DNA from: Drosophila miranda
Taxonomy: Eukaryota > Arthropoda > Insecta > Diptera > Drosophilidae
Length of the DNA: 64,000 nt
Direction: 5' to 3'
Assembly: GCF_003369915.1 (NCBI RefSeq)
Contig: NC_046673.1
Coordinates: 16,042,001 to 16,106,000, forward strand
The notes beneath the pieces are model-generated. The model saw only the letters and a program-made list of their open reading frames with translations, was not told where the DNA came from and ran no database searches. The number at the start of each line of letters is the position of its first letter. The first letter of the stretch is position 1. Shown piece by piece: positions 12,837-24,427 of the stretch. Position numbers and translations under genes: made by a program.

Positions 12837-13111
12837 ACATGTAGAATAATAAATAAACGTTACACCACACAAACACACGCAAATGTTGCATCACTTGGAT
12901 TATTTATTTGTTCTTTTAATTCATGTTCTTGTTAATTTTCATGCTGTTGGCGCTGCCCTAGGACTCGACACATAACATTAAAGACACTGCGGGCTAAGGC
13001 GTGGGAGAACACAAATTACAAATGGTGAACAGAACAGGGAATATCTTAGTTTACTAGGACTCGACTCTCGCTTTGGGTTCGTTTATTTTGAGGGGGGAAG
13101 AATGCCCGAGC

Positions 13112-15168
13112 TTATAGTTTTTTGAAGGGCTTCTCAACCATAAGGATTCCGCGCTCCCAGAGGGCTTCGACAAACTCCAAGCGGTCTTCATCGTTTCCCA
13201 TCGGGGGTAGATCTTTGATCTTTGTATACTCGGGATAGGCATGAATTAGCGTCTCAATAACAGTACCATGGAACGGTTCCAGCTCAAAGAAGTTTGGCTC
13301 ATATTTGCAATACTCCAAACCATTGTCCGTGTAGTAGTAGCAGCGCAGGACATCCTCGTCGACCGTCAGGCGTACGATATTGGCACGCAGCAGACGCACT
13401 GCCGTCCCCTCTGTGAGTTCGTAATCAAGTGACCAATGGCCATTCCTATCGGCGGTAGCCTGTGCACCGAATACAGTGCGTTTCAACTCCTGGGGCGCAA
13501 TGGTGGGTGGCAGGGCCTCGTGCTGGAATTTTATGGCCAATTGGTCCAAGGCCCGATCTATCTGACCCTCGGTGGGCACCAGACACTGTGCTAGATTCTG
13601 GATATGCTGTATCAACTTTTGGCGATGCGCGCCCTTCCATTCGGCGTTGGCCACACCAAGGTTCTGAAAGATGTCCAGCGGAAGGCCCTTGCGCAGCTTC
13701 AAGGTCTGCTCGACACTCTCCTTAACAACCAGGGGCATAAGCTTCTCCATCAGATTGGCGTACGATTGCTGCTGGTAGGCGCTGAGGGTAATGTGCAGCG
13801 AATGCGAGTCCTTCTCTGTGATGGCCTGGTGGATCCAGCCGCGTGGGAAGTATAAGAGATCGCCGGGCTTCAGTACTATATCCATTATGGGATCGCCCAA
13901 TTCGGTCTGGCTGAGGTTGCCCGACGATTCACGGGGCAGTTCTTTGGTGGGGGAGTAGATGCGCCAGCGCTTCTTGCCTTCCACCTGGAGAACAAAGGCT
14001 TCAATATCATCGTAATGCGGTGCGAATCCCTGGCTCTCGGGGGCGTCAGGTAGACATTGGCCCCCACCAGGCAATGGAAAAACTCCTGCAGCTTGACGCA
14101 CAGCTGCCTCAGCTGGACAAGGTAGCTGGAGGGATTCAGGATACGGATGCTGCAGCCGCGTTGATAGTGGGCCCAAACGCTAGGGGGCAAGGCACGACCG
14201 TCAGGGTTCAAGGTCTTCCGCACGCCGTCCTCATAGCTGGTTACATCGATGTTGGTGGTATACTCCACGTGGTTCTGGATCAGCATTTGGTCGATCATCT
14301 TGAACGATATTAGATTGGAGAATCCACCTGAGGTCGTTGTTTTCACTCTAAATGGACTCTTCTCCCAGTGGTCACGCAAGAAGGTGGCCATCGTCATCGG
14401 AGCAATGAGCTGAGCCAGGGTCCGCTTTCCCACTTCAATGCTGTTTTCCTTGTGCACTTCATGGCATGGCTCCAGGCCAGCGCCAGCCTCTGCTCCTGCA
14501 TCACCTCCGGGTTGAACAGATTTAATTAAACGGATTTTAATACTGCTTGGTATGCTGGCCACTGGTTCCTTCTTGATTGACTGTGGGGGCAGCAAAGCGC
14601 GGTTTGGCGACGCCACCTCCACCTTGACTGGAACCGTATTCTTCTTGCTGGGCAGCGGACATGACATGACCATATTCCGTTTGAGGGGGCAGGAGGGCGC
14701 CTTTGGCTGCTGTGTGGTCCTGGCAGCCGATGTCGACTGGCCGACTGGAGTGGATGAAGTACGCTTGGCGCCGATGGGCTTGCTGCCCTCCGCCTCTTCG
14801 TTGCGACGCTTCAGTGACTCACGACTATTAGCCGGAGTTTCTGGCGAGGATTGGGACGAGTGGCTGTTCAGCGTGTATTCCTCGCCACTCTCGGACGAAT
14901 CATATTCACCACTGCTGTCGGTGCTGTCGTCCTCCTCGTCTTCGCCGCTGCTGCTGCTGCTGCCGTTGTCGCCGTCGCTGTAGCTACCGTTCTTCTTTGG
15001 CGGACCCTTCTGCTTTCCGCCATTTTTGGCGGCCAAGTTCCTGTTGTTGTTATTTTTGGCGGCACCATTTTTGTTGGCATTCTTTGTTCCTTTTTGTACA
15101 TCATTCTTTGAGGTTGCGGAGCCGCGATAGGCGCCAAAGGCCGAAACCTTTTTATTCTTGGCGGACAT
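13112..15168 (-). pseudogene. NO66: NO66 copy 1, frameshifted before the catalytic motif
   Basis: This copy has the whole length of the intact copies but a run of five G at 14,039-14,043 where intact copies have six. Read from the ATG at 15,168, the frame leaves the NO66 sequence after YLTPP (about residue 376) and ends at 427 residues, just before the first iron ligands. The remainder stays open in another frame down to 13,112. A protein made from it would lack most of the JmjC barrel and the winged-helix end. Otherwise there is no sign of decay: the rest differs from intact copies at only a few positions, one being tryptophan for cysteine in NGHCSLDYE. The break is therefore either very young or an assembly error in a homopolymer. 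It is the copy nearest to mRpL33. Confidence 0.85.
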
Positions 15169-15333
15169 CTTTAAACTGTTATAATTTACAATCAGCGATT
15201 GTCAAATACCAGTTACATCAAATCGCTTGTTCCCCAGAAATAGAATATTTAATTTCACCACAAAATTATATTTTAATCTCTGGCTGGTTTTGATTCGCAC
15301 GTTTTCGCTTCTTCGGATTTTTTTGAAAATGAT

Positions 15334-15680
15334 ACGGTATATTTCGGTATATTTCCGAGGGTCACACTCACACTCCTGCAACGAAAAAATGAGTCGTAAT
15401 TTTGAATGGGCTATAAAAAGGGGTATGAACAACAGGCAAAAAAAGCCAGAGCAAATCGCAAGGTTCCTACGAACTTCACCTCGCGTGTGAGGACAATATA
15501 CCTTGAAGACAAGGTATATCAGGCAAAGGGGGGGAATTTTACCTCGCACGCGTTGCACTTTCAGTTCCGTTTTGGCTGTTGTCCATACCCCCTTTCTCAT
15601 CCCATTCATGTAGCACGTTTGTAGTAACCGTGTAGAGCTGCCAAGTAACATGTAATAAACTGAGCAAAATGTAAACATTT
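15334..15680 (+). promoter_or_regulatory. plus-strand promoter-like cassette upstream of NO66 (present in all units)
   Basis: In unit 1 two GTATATTT elements (15,337 and 15,347) precede GGGTCACACT (15,359-15,368) and, 50 bases on, CTATAAAAAGGGG with a TATA box at 15,412. The order and spacing copy the mRpL33 promoter and read left to right, away from NO66 copy 1. The TATA box recurs at 18,484, 21,609, 24,654, 27,761, 30,854 and 33,939. Short open frames follow: 33 codons at 15,389-15,490 and 72 codons at 15,406-15,624, with AATAAA at about 15,655. A 9-bp hairpin (ATATACCTT, loop GAAGAC) sits at 15,496-15,519. NO66 itself must start from this same ~200-base interval in the other direction, so it is a likely bidirectional promoter. 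Activity is inferred. Confidence 0.55.
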
Positions 15681-16185
15681 TAGAAATTCAGAAATTCCAA
15701 TTTTTTTGAACCGATCGGGTGGGGTGCTGCGCGTCGTTGCAAAGTAAATAAAACTAAATAAGTGTATAGAGCGCAGCCTGCAGCCTTTAATCTTGTGTAA
15801 TTCAGCCGTGTAATTGGACCGTGTGTGTGACAATCACTTGGCACAATCCAGTCGTCAGCGTCAGGACAGGCTGACAGGCTGACAGGGGGACAGGCAGGGA
15901 CAGAAGCGTGTGAACATGTAGAATAAATAAATGTTACACCACACAAACACACGCAAATGTTGCATCACTTGGATTATTTATTTGTTCTTTTAATTCATGT
16001 TCTTGTTAATTTTCATGCTGTTGGCGCTGCCCCAGGACTCGACACATAACATTAAAGACACTGCGGGCTAAGGCGTGGGAGAACACAAATTACAAATGGT
16101 GAACAGAACAGGGAATATCTTAGTTTACTAGGACTCGACTCTCGCTTTGGGTTCGTTTATTTTGAGGGGGGAAGAATGCCCGAGC

Positions 16186-18240
16186 TTATAGTTTTTTGAA
16201 GGGCTTCTCAACCATAAGGATTCCGCGCTCCCAGAGGGCTTCGACAAACTCCAAGCGGTCTTCATCGTTTCCCATCGGGGGTAGATCTTTGATCTTTGTA
16301 TACTCGGGATAGGCATGAATTAGCGTCTCAATAACAGTACCATGGAACGGTTCCAGCTCAAAGAAGTTTGGCTCATATTTGCAATACTCCAAACCATTGT
16401 CCGTGTAGTAGTAGCAGCGCAGGACATCCTCGTCGACCGTCAGGCGTACGATATTGGCACGCAGCAGACGCACTGCCGTCCCCTCTGTGAGTTCGTAATC
16501 AAGTGAGCAATGGCCATTCCTATCGGCGGTAGCCTGTGTACCGAATACAGTGCGTTTCAACTCCTGGGGCGCAATGGTGGGTGGCAGGGCCTCGTGCTGG
16601 AATTTTATGGCCAATTGGTCCAAGGCCCGATCGATCTGACCCTCGGTGGGCACCAGACACTGTGCTAGATTCTGGATATGCTGTATCAACTTTTGGCGAT
16701 GCGCGCCCTTCCATTCGGCGTTGGCCACACCAAGGTTCTGAAAGATGTCCAGCGGAAGGCCCTTGCGCAGCTTCAAGGTCTGCTCGACACTCTCCTTAAC
16801 AACCAGGGGCATAAGCTTCTCCATCAGATTGGCGTACGATTGCTGCTGGTAGGCGCTGAGGGTAATGTGCAGCGAATGCGAGTCCTTCTCTGTGATGGCC
16901 TGGTGGATCCAGCCGCGTGGGAAGTATAAGAGATCGCCGGGCTTCAGTACTATATCCATTATGGGATCGCCCAATTCGGTCTGGCTGAGGTTGCCCGACG
17001 ATTCACGGGGCAGTTCTTTGGTGGGGGAGTAGATGCGCCAGCGCTTCTTGCCTTCCACCTGGAGAACAAAGGCTTCAATATCATCGTAATGCGGTGCGAA
17101 TCCCTGGCTCTCGGGGGGCGTCAGGTAGACATTGGCCCCCACCAGGCAATGGAAAAACTCCTGCAGCTTGACGCACAGCTGCCTCAGCTGGACAAGGTAG
17201 CTGGAGGGATTCAGGATACGGATGCTGCAGCCGCGTTGATAGTGGGCCCAAACGCTAGGGGGCAAGTCACGACCGTCAGGGTTCAAGGTCTTCCGCACGC
17301 CGTCCTCATAGCTGGTGACATCGATGTTGGTGGTATACTCCACGTGGTTCTGGATCAGCATTTGGTCGATCATCTTGAACGATACTAGATTGGAGAATCC
17401 ACCTGAGGTCGTTGTTTTCACTCTAAATGGACTCTTCTCCCAGTGGTCACGCAAGAAGGTGGCCATCGTCATCGGAGCAATGAGCTGAGCCAGGGTCCGC
17501 TTTCCCACTTCAATGCTGTTTTCCTTGTGCACTTCATGGCATGGCTCCAGGCCAGCGCCAGCCTCTGCTCCTGCATCACCTCCGGATTGAACAGATTTAA
17601 TTAAACGGATTTTAATACTGCTTGGTATGCTGGCCACTGGTTCCTTCTTGATTGACTGTGGGGGCAGCAAAGCGCGGTTTGGCGACGCCACCTCCACCTT
17701 GACTGGAACCGTATTCTTCTTGCTGGGCAGCGGACATGACATGACCATATTCCGTTTGAGGGGGCAGGAGGGCGCCTTTGGCTGCAGTGTGGTCCTGGCA
17801 GCCGATGTCGACTGGCCGACTGGAGTGGATGAAGTACGCTTGGCGCCGATGGGCTTGCTGCCCTCCGCCTCTTCGTTGCGACGCTTCAGTGACTCACGAC
17901 TATTAGCCGGAGTTTCTGGCGAGGATTGGGACGAGTGGCTGTTCAGCGTGTATTCCTCGCCACTCTCGGACGAATCATATTCACCACTGCTGTCGGTGCT
18001 GTCGTCCTCCTCGTCTTCGCCGCTGCTGCTGCTGCTGCCGTTGTCGCCGTCGCTGTAGCTACCGTTCTTCTTTGGCGGACCCTTCTGCTTTCCGCCATTT
18101 TTGGCGGCCAAGTTCCTGTTGTTATTTTTGGCGGCACCATTTTTGTTGGCATTCTTTGTTCCTTTTTGTACATCATTCTTTGAGGTTGCGGAGCCGCGAT
18201 AGGCGCCAAAGGCCGAAACCTTTTTATTCTTGGCGGACAT
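16186..18240 (-). CDS. NO66: NO66 copy 2, intact JmjC oxygenase (684 aa)
   Basis: NO66 (RIOX1 in mammals) is a nucleolar Fe(II)/2-oxoglutarate oxygenase, described as a histidyl hydroxylase of ribosomal protein uL2/L8 and as a histone H3 lysine demethylase. The single-exon frame has a disordered, lysine/asparagine-rich and then acidic-serine N-terminus (about 1-240; [22 protein letters not shown]), then the JmjC fold from about residue 250. The iron ligands are visible as H384 and D386 in APHYDD and H446 in PRGWIHQA (one less than in 685-residue copies); the double-stranded helix core includes [13 protein letters not shown] dimerisation and winged-helix part follows to the end (VEKPFKKL). The ATG is the only plausible start. 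Copy-specific changes are one asparagine fewer near residue 41, TTLQPK for TTQQPK, VQSGG for VQPGG, GRDLPP, and [11 protein letters not shown]. Confidence 0.93.
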   Translation of the reverse strand: MSAKNKKVSAFGAYRGSATSKNDVQKGTKNANKNGAAKNNNRNLAAKNGGKQKGPPKKNGSYSDGDNGSSSSSGEDEEDDSTDSSGEYDSSESGEEYTLNSHSSQSSPETPANSRESLKRRNEEAEGSKPIGAKRTSSTPVGQSTSAARTTLQPKAPSCPLKRNMVMSCPLPSKKNTVPVKVEVASPNRALLPPQSIKKEPVASIPSSIKIRLIKSVQSGGDAGAEAGAGLEPCHEVHKENSIEVGKRTLAQLIAPMTMATFLRDHWEKSPFRVKTTTSGGFSNLVSFKMIDQMLIQNHVEYTTNIDVTSYEDGVRKTLNPDGRDLPPSVWAHYQRGCSIRILNPSSYLVQLRQLCVKLQEFFHCLVGANVYLTPPESQGFAPHYDDIEAFVLQVEGKKRWRIYSPTKELPRESSGNLSQTELGDPIMDIVLKPGDLLYFPRGWIHQAITEKDSHSLHITLSAYQQQSYANLMEKLMPLVVKESVEQTLKLRKGLPLDIFQNLGVANAEWKGAHRQKLIQHIQNLAQCLVPTEGQIDRALDQLAIKFQHEALPPTIAPQELKRTVFGTQATADRNGHCSLDYELTEGTAVRLLRANIVRLTVDEDVLRCYYYTDNGLEYCKYEPNFFELEPFHGTVIETLIHAYPEYTKIKDLPPMGNDEDRLEFVEALWERGILMVEKPFKKL

Positions 18241-19306
18241 CTTTAAACTGTTATAATTTACAATCAGCGATTGTCAAATACCAGTTACATCAAATCGCTT
18301 GTTCCCCAGAAATAGAATATTTAATTTCACCACAAAATTATATTTTAATCTCTGGCTGGTTTTGATTCGGACGTTTTCGTTTCTTCGGATTTTTTTGAAA
18401 ATGATACGGTATATTTCGGTATATTTCCGAGGGTCACACTCACACTCCTGCAACGAAAAAATGAGTCGTAATTTTGAATGGGCTATAAAAAGGGGTATGA
18501 ACAACAGGCAAAAAAAGCCAGAGCAAATCGCAAGGTTCCTACGAACTTCACCTCGCGTGTGAGGACAATATACCTTGAAGACAAGGTATATCAGGCAAAG
18601 GGGGGGAATTTTACCTCGCACGCGTTGCACTTTCAGTTCCGTTTTGGCTGTTGTCCATACCCCCTTTCTCATCCCATTCATGTAGCACGTTTGTAGTAAC
18701 CGTGTAGAGCTGCCAAGTAACATGTAATAAACTGAGCAAAATGTAAACATTTTAGAAATTCAGAAATTCCAATTTTTTTGAACCGATCGGGTGGGGTGCT
18801 GCGCGTCGTTGCAAAGTAAATAAAACTAAATAAGTGTATAGAGCGCAGCCTGCAGCCTTTAATCTTGTGCAATTCAGCCGTGTGTAATTACTAGACAAAG
18901 CGATAAGCGGCGGTGCAGAAATTGAATAAATAAAAGGGACCGTGTGTGTGACAATCACTTGGCACAATCCAGTCGTCAGCGTCAGGACAGGCTGACAGGC
19001 TGACAGGGGGACAGGTAGGGACAGAAGCGTGTGAAAATGTAGAATAAATAAATGTTACACCACACAAACACACGCAAATGTTGCATCACTTGGATTATTT
19101 ATTTGTTCTTTTAATTCATGTTCTTGTTAATTTTCATGCTGTTGGCGCTGCCCTAGGACTCGACACATAACATTAAAGACACTGCGGGCTAAGGCGTGGG
19201 AGAACACAAATTACAAATGGTGAACAGAACAGGGAATATCTTAGTTTACTAGGACTCGACTCTCGCTTTGGGTTCGTTTATTTTGAGGGGGGAAGAATGC
19301 CGGAGC

Positions 19307-21364
19307 TTATAGTTTTTTGAAGGGCTTCTCAACCATAAGGATTCCGCGCTCCCAGAGGGCTTCGACAAACTCCAAGCGGTCTTCATCGTTTCCCATCGGG
19401 GGTAGATCTTTGATCTTTGTATACTCGGGATAGGCATGAATTAGCGTCTCAATAACAGTACCATGGAACGGTTCCAGCTCAAAGAAGTTTGGCTCATATT
19501 TGCAATACTCCAAACCATTGTCCGTGTAGTAGTAGCAGCGCAGGACATCCTCGTCGACCGTCAGGCGTACGATATTGGCACGCAGCAGACGCACTGCCGT
19601 CGCCTCTGTGAGTTCGTAATCAAGTGAGCAATGGCCATTCTTATCGACGGTAGCCTGTGCACCGAATACAGTGCGTTTCAACTCCTGGGGCGCAATGGTG
19701 GGTGGCAGGGCCTCGTGCTGGAATTTTATGGCCAATTGGTCCAAGGCCCGATCGATCTGACCCTCGGTGGGCATCAGACACTGTGCTAGATTCTGGATAT
19801 GCTGTATCAACTTTTGGCGATGCGCGCCCTTCCATTCGGCGTTGGCCACACCAAGGTTCTGAAAGATGTCCAGCGGAAGGCCCTTGCGCAGCTTCAAGGT
19901 CTGCTCGACACTCTCCTTAACAACCAGGGGCATAAGCTTCTCCATCAGATTGGCGTACGATTGCTGCTGGTAGGCGCTGAGGGTAATGTGCAGCGAATGC
20001 GAGTCCTTCTCTGTGATGGCCTGGTGGATCCAGCCGCGTGGGAAGTATAAGAGATCGCCGGGCTTCAGTACTATATCCATTATGGGATCGCCCAATTCGG
20101 TCTGGCTGAGGTTGCCCGACGATTCACGGGGCAGTTCTTTGGTGGGGGAGTAGATGCGCCAGCGCTTCTTGCCTTCCACCTGGAGAACAAAGGCTTCAAT
20201 ATCATCGTAATGCGGTGCGAATCCCTGGCTCTCGGGGGGCGTCAGGTAGACATTGGCCCCCACCAGGCAATGGAAAAACTCCTGCAGCTTGACGCACAGC
20301 TGCCTCAGCTGGACAAGGTAGCTGGAGGGATTCAGGATACGGATGCTGCAGCCGCGTTGATAGTGGGCCCAAACGCTAGGGGGCAAGTCACGACCGTCAG
20401 GGTTCAAGGTCTTCCGCACGCCGTCCTCATAGCTGGTGACATCGATGTTGGTGGTATACTCCACGTGGTTCTGGATCAGCATTTGGTCGATCATCTTGAA
20501 CGATACTAGATTGGAGAATCCACCTGAGGTCGTTGTTTTCACTCTAAATGGACTCTTCTCCCAGTGGTCACGCAAGAAGGTGGCCATCGTCATCGGAGCA
20601 ATGAGCTGAGCCAGGGTCCGCTTTCCCACTTCAATGCTGTTTTCCTTGTGCACTTCATGGCATGGCTCCAGGCCAGCGCCAGCCTCTGCTCCTGCATCAC
20701 CTCCGGGTTGAACAGATTTAATTAAACGGATTTGAATACTGCTTGGTATGCTGGCCACTGGTTCCTTCTTGATTGACTGTGGGGGCAGCAAAGCGCGGTT
20801 TGGCGACGCCACCTCCACCTTGACTGGAACCGTATTCTTCTTGCTGGGCAGCGGACATGACATGACCATATTCCGTTTGAGGGGGCAGGAGGGCGCCTTT
20901 GGCTGCTGTGTGGTCCTGGCAGCCGATGTCGACTGGCCGACTGGAGTGGATGAAGTACGCTTGGCGCCGATGGGCTTGCTGCCCTCCGCCTCTTCGTTGC
21001 GACGCTTCAGTGACTCACGAATATTAGCCGGAGTTTCTGGCGAGGATTGGGACGAGTGGCTGTTCAGCGTGTATTCCTCGCCACTCTCGGACGAATCATA
21101 TTCACCACTGCTGTCGGTGCTGTCGTCCTCCTCGTCTTCGCCGCTGCTGCTGCTGCTGCCGTTGTCGCCGTCGCTGTAGCTACCGTTCTTCTTTGGCGGA
21201 CCCTTCTGCTTTCCGCCATTTTTGGCGGCCAAGTTCCTGTTGTTGTTATTTTTGGCGGCACCATTTTTGTTGGCATTCTTTGTTCCTTTTTGTACATCAT
21301 TCTTTGAGGTTGCGGAGCCGCGATAGGCGCCAAAGGCCGAAACCTTTTTATTCTTGGCGGACAT
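19307..21364 (-). CDS. NO66: NO66 copy 3, intact JmjC oxygenase (685 aa)
   Basis: This full-length copy keeps all three iron ligands (H385, D387, H447) and the complete C-terminal part. Own changes are PANIRES for PANSRES (residue 115), SSIQIRL for SSIKIRL (211), QCLMPTEG for QCLVPTEG, and LTEATAV for LTEGTAV. It shares GRDLPP with copy 2, ATVDKNGH with copies 5 and 6, and, just past the stop codon, GCCGGAGC (plus strand) with copy 7 alone. Four private amino-acid changes make it the most diverged of the open copies outside the N-terminus. Function is assigned by family, as for copy 2. Confidence 0.93.
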   Translation of the reverse strand: MSAKNKKVSAFGAYRGSATSKNDVQKGTKNANKNGAAKNNNNRNLAAKNGGKQKGPPKKNGSYSDGDNGSSSSSGEDEEDDSTDSSGEYDSSESGEEYTLNSHSSQSSPETPANIRESLKRRNEEAEGSKPIGAKRTSSTPVGQSTSAARTTQQPKAPSCPLKRNMVMSCPLPSKKNTVPVKVEVASPNRALLPPQSIKKEPVASIPSSIQIRLIKSVQPGGDAGAEAGAGLEPCHEVHKENSIEVGKRTLAQLIAPMTMATFLRDHWEKSPFRVKTTTSGGFSNLVSFKMIDQMLIQNHVEYTTNIDVTSYEDGVRKTLNPDGRDLPPSVWAHYQRGCSIRILNPSSYLVQLRQLCVKLQEFFHCLVGANVYLTPPESQGFAPHYDDIEAFVLQVEGKKRWRIYSPTKELPRESSGNLSQTELGDPIMDIVLKPGDLLYFPRGWIHQAITEKDSHSLHITLSAYQQQSYANLMEKLMPLVVKESVEQTLKLRKGLPLDIFQNLGVANAEWKGAHRQKLIQHIQNLAQCLMPTEGQIDRALDQLAIKFQHEALPPTIAPQELKRTVFGAQATVDKNGHCSLDYELTEATAVRLLRANIVRLTVDEDVLRCYYYTDNGLEYCKYEPNFFELEPFHGTVIETLIHAYPEYTKIKDLPPMGNDEDRLEFVEALWERGILMVEKPFKKL

Positions 21365-22424
21365 CTTTAAACTGTTATAATTTACAATCAGTCGATTGTC
21401 AAATACCAGTTACATCAAATCGCTTGTTCCCCAGAAATAGAATATTTAATTTCACCACAAAATTATATTTTAATCTCTGGCTGGTTTTGATTCGGACGTT
21501 TTCGTTTCTTCGGATTTTTTTGAAATTGAGACGGTATATTTCGGTATATTTCTGAGGGTCACACTCACACTCCTGCAACGAAAAAATGAGTCGTAATTTT
21601 GAATGGGCTATAAAAAGGGGTATGAACAACAGGCAAAAAAAGCCAGAGCAAATCGCAAGGTTCCTACGAACCTCACCTCGCGTGTGAGGACAATATACCT
21701 TGAAGACAAGGTATATCAGGCAAAGGGGGGGAATTTTACCTCGCACGCGTTGCACTTTCAGTTCCGTTTTGGCTGTTGTCCATACCCCCTTTCTCATCCC
21801 ATTCATGTAGCACGTTTGTAGTAACCGTGTAGAGCTGCCAAGTAACATGTAATAAACTGAGCAAAATGTAAACATTTTAGAAATTCAGAAATTCCAATTT
21901 TTTTTGAACCGATCGGGTGGGGTGCTGCGCGTCGTAGCAAAGTAAATAAAACTAAATAAGTGTATAGAGCGCAGCCTGCAGCCTTTAATCTTGTGCAATT
22001 CAGCCGTGTGTAATTACTAGACAAAGCGATAAGCGGCGGTGCAGAAATTGAATAAATAAAAGGGACCGTGTGTGTGACAATCTCTTGGCACAATCCAGTC
22101 GTCAGCGTCAGGACAGGCTGACAGGGGGACAGGCAGGGACAGAAGCGTGTGAACATGTAGAATAAGTAAATGTTACACCACACAAACACACGCAAATGTT
22201 GCATCACTTGGATTATTTATTTGTTCTTTTAATTCATGTTCTTGTTAATTTTCATGCTGTTGGCGCTGCCCTAGGACTCGACACATAACATTAAAGACAC
22301 TGCGGGCTAAGGCGTGGGAGAACACAAATTACAAATGGTGAACAGAACAGGGAATATCTTAGTTTACTAGGACTCGACTCTCGCTTTGGGTTCGTTTATT
22401 TTGAGGGGGGAAGAATGCCCGAGC

Positions 22425-24427
22425 TTATAGTTTTTTGAAGGGCTTCTCAACCATAAGGATTCCGCGCTCCCAGAGGGCTTCGACAAACTCCAAGCGGTCT
22501 TCATCGTTTCCCATCGGGGGTAGATCTTTGATCTTTGTATACTCGGGATAGGCATGAATTAGCGTCTCAATAACAGTACCATGGAACGGTTCCAGCTCAA
22601 AGAAGTTTGGCTCATATTTGCAATACTCCAAACCATTGTCCGTGTAGTAGTAGCAGCGCAGGACATCCTCGTCGACCGTCAGGCGTACGATATTGGCACG
22701 CAGCAGACGCACTGCCGTCCCCTCTGTGAGTTCGTAATCAAGTGAGCAATGGCCATTCCTATCGGCGGTAGCCTGTGCACCGAATACAGTGCGTTTCAAC
22801 TCCTGGGGCGCAATGGTGGGTGGCAGGGCCTCGTGCTGGAATTTTATGGCCAATTGGTCCAAGGCCCGATCGATCTGACCCTCGGTGGGCACCAGACACT
22901 GTGCTAGATTCTGGATATGCTGTATCAACTTTTGGCGATGCGCGCCCTTCCATTCGGCGTTGGCCACACCAAGGTTCTGAAAGATGTCCAGCGGAAGGCC
23001 CTTGCGCAGCTTCAAGGTCTGCTCGACACTCTCCTTAACAACCAGGGGCATAAGCTTCTCCATCAGATTGGCGTACGATTGCTGCTGGTAGGCGCTGAGG
23101 GTAATGTGCAGCGAATGCGAGTCCTTCTCTGTGATGGCCTGGTGGATCCAGCCGCGTGGGAAGTATAAGAGATCGCCGGGCTTCAGTACTATATCCATTA
23201 TGGGATCGCCCAATTCGGTCTGGCTGAGGTTGCCCGACGATTCACGGGGCAGTTCTTTGGTGGGGAAGTAGATGCGCCAGCGCTTCTTGCCTTCCACCTG
23301 GAGAACAAAGGCTTCAATATCATCGTAATGCGGTGCGAATCCCTGGCTCTCGGGGGGCGTCAGGTAGACATTGGCCCCCACCAGGCAATGGAAAAACTCC
23401 TGCAGCTTGACGCACAGCTGCCTCAGCTGGACAAGGTAGCTGGAGGGATTCAGGATACGGATGCTGCAGCCGCGTTGATAGTGGGCCCAAACGCTAGGGG
23501 CAAGGCACGACCGTCAGGGTTCAAGGTCTTCCGCACGCCGTCCTCATAGCTGGTTACATCGATGTTGGTGGTATACTCCACGTGGTTCTGGATCAGCATT
23601 TGGTCGATCATCTTGAACGATATTAGATTGGAGAATCCACCTGAGGTCGTTGTTTTCACTCTAAATGGACTCTTCTCCCAGTGGTCACGCAAGAAGGTGG
23701 CCATCGTCATCGGAGCAATGAGCTGAGCCAGGGTCCGCTTTCCCACTTCAATGCTGTTTTCCTTGTGCACTTCATGGCATGGCTCCAGGCCAGCGCCAGC
23801 CTCTGCTCCTGCATCACCTCCGGGTTGAACAGATTTAATTAAACGGATTTTAATACTGCTTGGTATGCTGGCCACCTCCACCTTGACTGGAACCGTATTC
23901 TTCTTGCTGGGCAGCGGACATGACATGACCATATTCCGTTTGAGGGGGCAGGAGGGCGCCTTTGGCTGCTGTGTGGTCCTGGCAGCCGATGTCGACTGGC
24001 CGACTGGAGTGGATGAAGTACGCTTGGCGCCGATGGGCTTGCTGCCCTCCGCCTCTTCGTTGCGACGCTTCAGTGACTCACGACTATTAGCCGGAGTTTC
24101 TGGCGAGGATTGGGACGAGTGGCTGTTCAGCGTGTATTCCTCGCCACTCTCGGACGAATCATATTCACCACTGCTGTCGGTGCTGTCGTCCTCCTCGTCT
24201 TCGCCGCTGCTGCTGCTGCTGCCGTTGTCGCCGTCGCTGTAGCTACCGTTCTTCTTTGGCGGACCCTTCTGCTTTCCACCATTTTTGGCGGCCAAGTTCC
24301 TGTTGTTGTTATTTTTGGCGGCACCATTTTTGTTGGCATTCTTTGTTCCTTTTTGTACATCATTCTTTGAGGTTGCGGAGCCGCGATAGGCGCCAAAGGC
24401 CGAAACCTTTTTATTCTTGGCGGACAT
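22425..24427 (-). pseudogene. NO66: NO66 copy 4, one-base frameshift plus 54-bp in-frame deletion
   Basis: Two lesions distinguish this copy. A run of four G at 23,497-23,500, five in intact copies, shifts the frame near residue 310 of the shortened protein, so translation from the ATG at 24,427 ends after 325 residues, before the catalytic HxD. A 54-base deletion at about 23,875 removes 18 codons ([18 protein letters not shown]) from the disordered linker. Its ends share GCCAC, so slippage or microhomology repair is likely. The downstream part (22,425-23,381) remains open in the original frame with all iron ligands. It shares RIYFPTKE (intact copies 2, 3, 6 and 7 have RIYSPTKE) and a short upstream deletion with copy 5. 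It is probably non-functional if the G-run loss is real. Confidence 0.85.

Noticed and set aside
13462-13725. Plus-strand 87-codon and minus-strand 64-codon frames inside NO66 in every unit
   Set aside because: They are out-of-frame shadows of the C-terminal NO66 coding region, with no independent support.
14552-14983. Plus-strand 143-codon frame, repeated in most units (also 17,627, 20,748, 26,918, 30,025 and 33,118; a 125-codon version at 23,865)
   Set aside because: It lies antisense to the low-complexity N-terminus of NO66 ([11 protein letters not shown] from the acidic-serine tract). It is a shadow of the real gene, conserved only because the units are copies.
15202-15678. Minus-strand 158-codon frame upstream of NO66 in several units
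   Set aside because: It covers the promoter cassette and hairpin, is broken in units 4, 5 and 7 by small deletions, and looks like chance openness. I did not treat it as an upstream exon of NO66.
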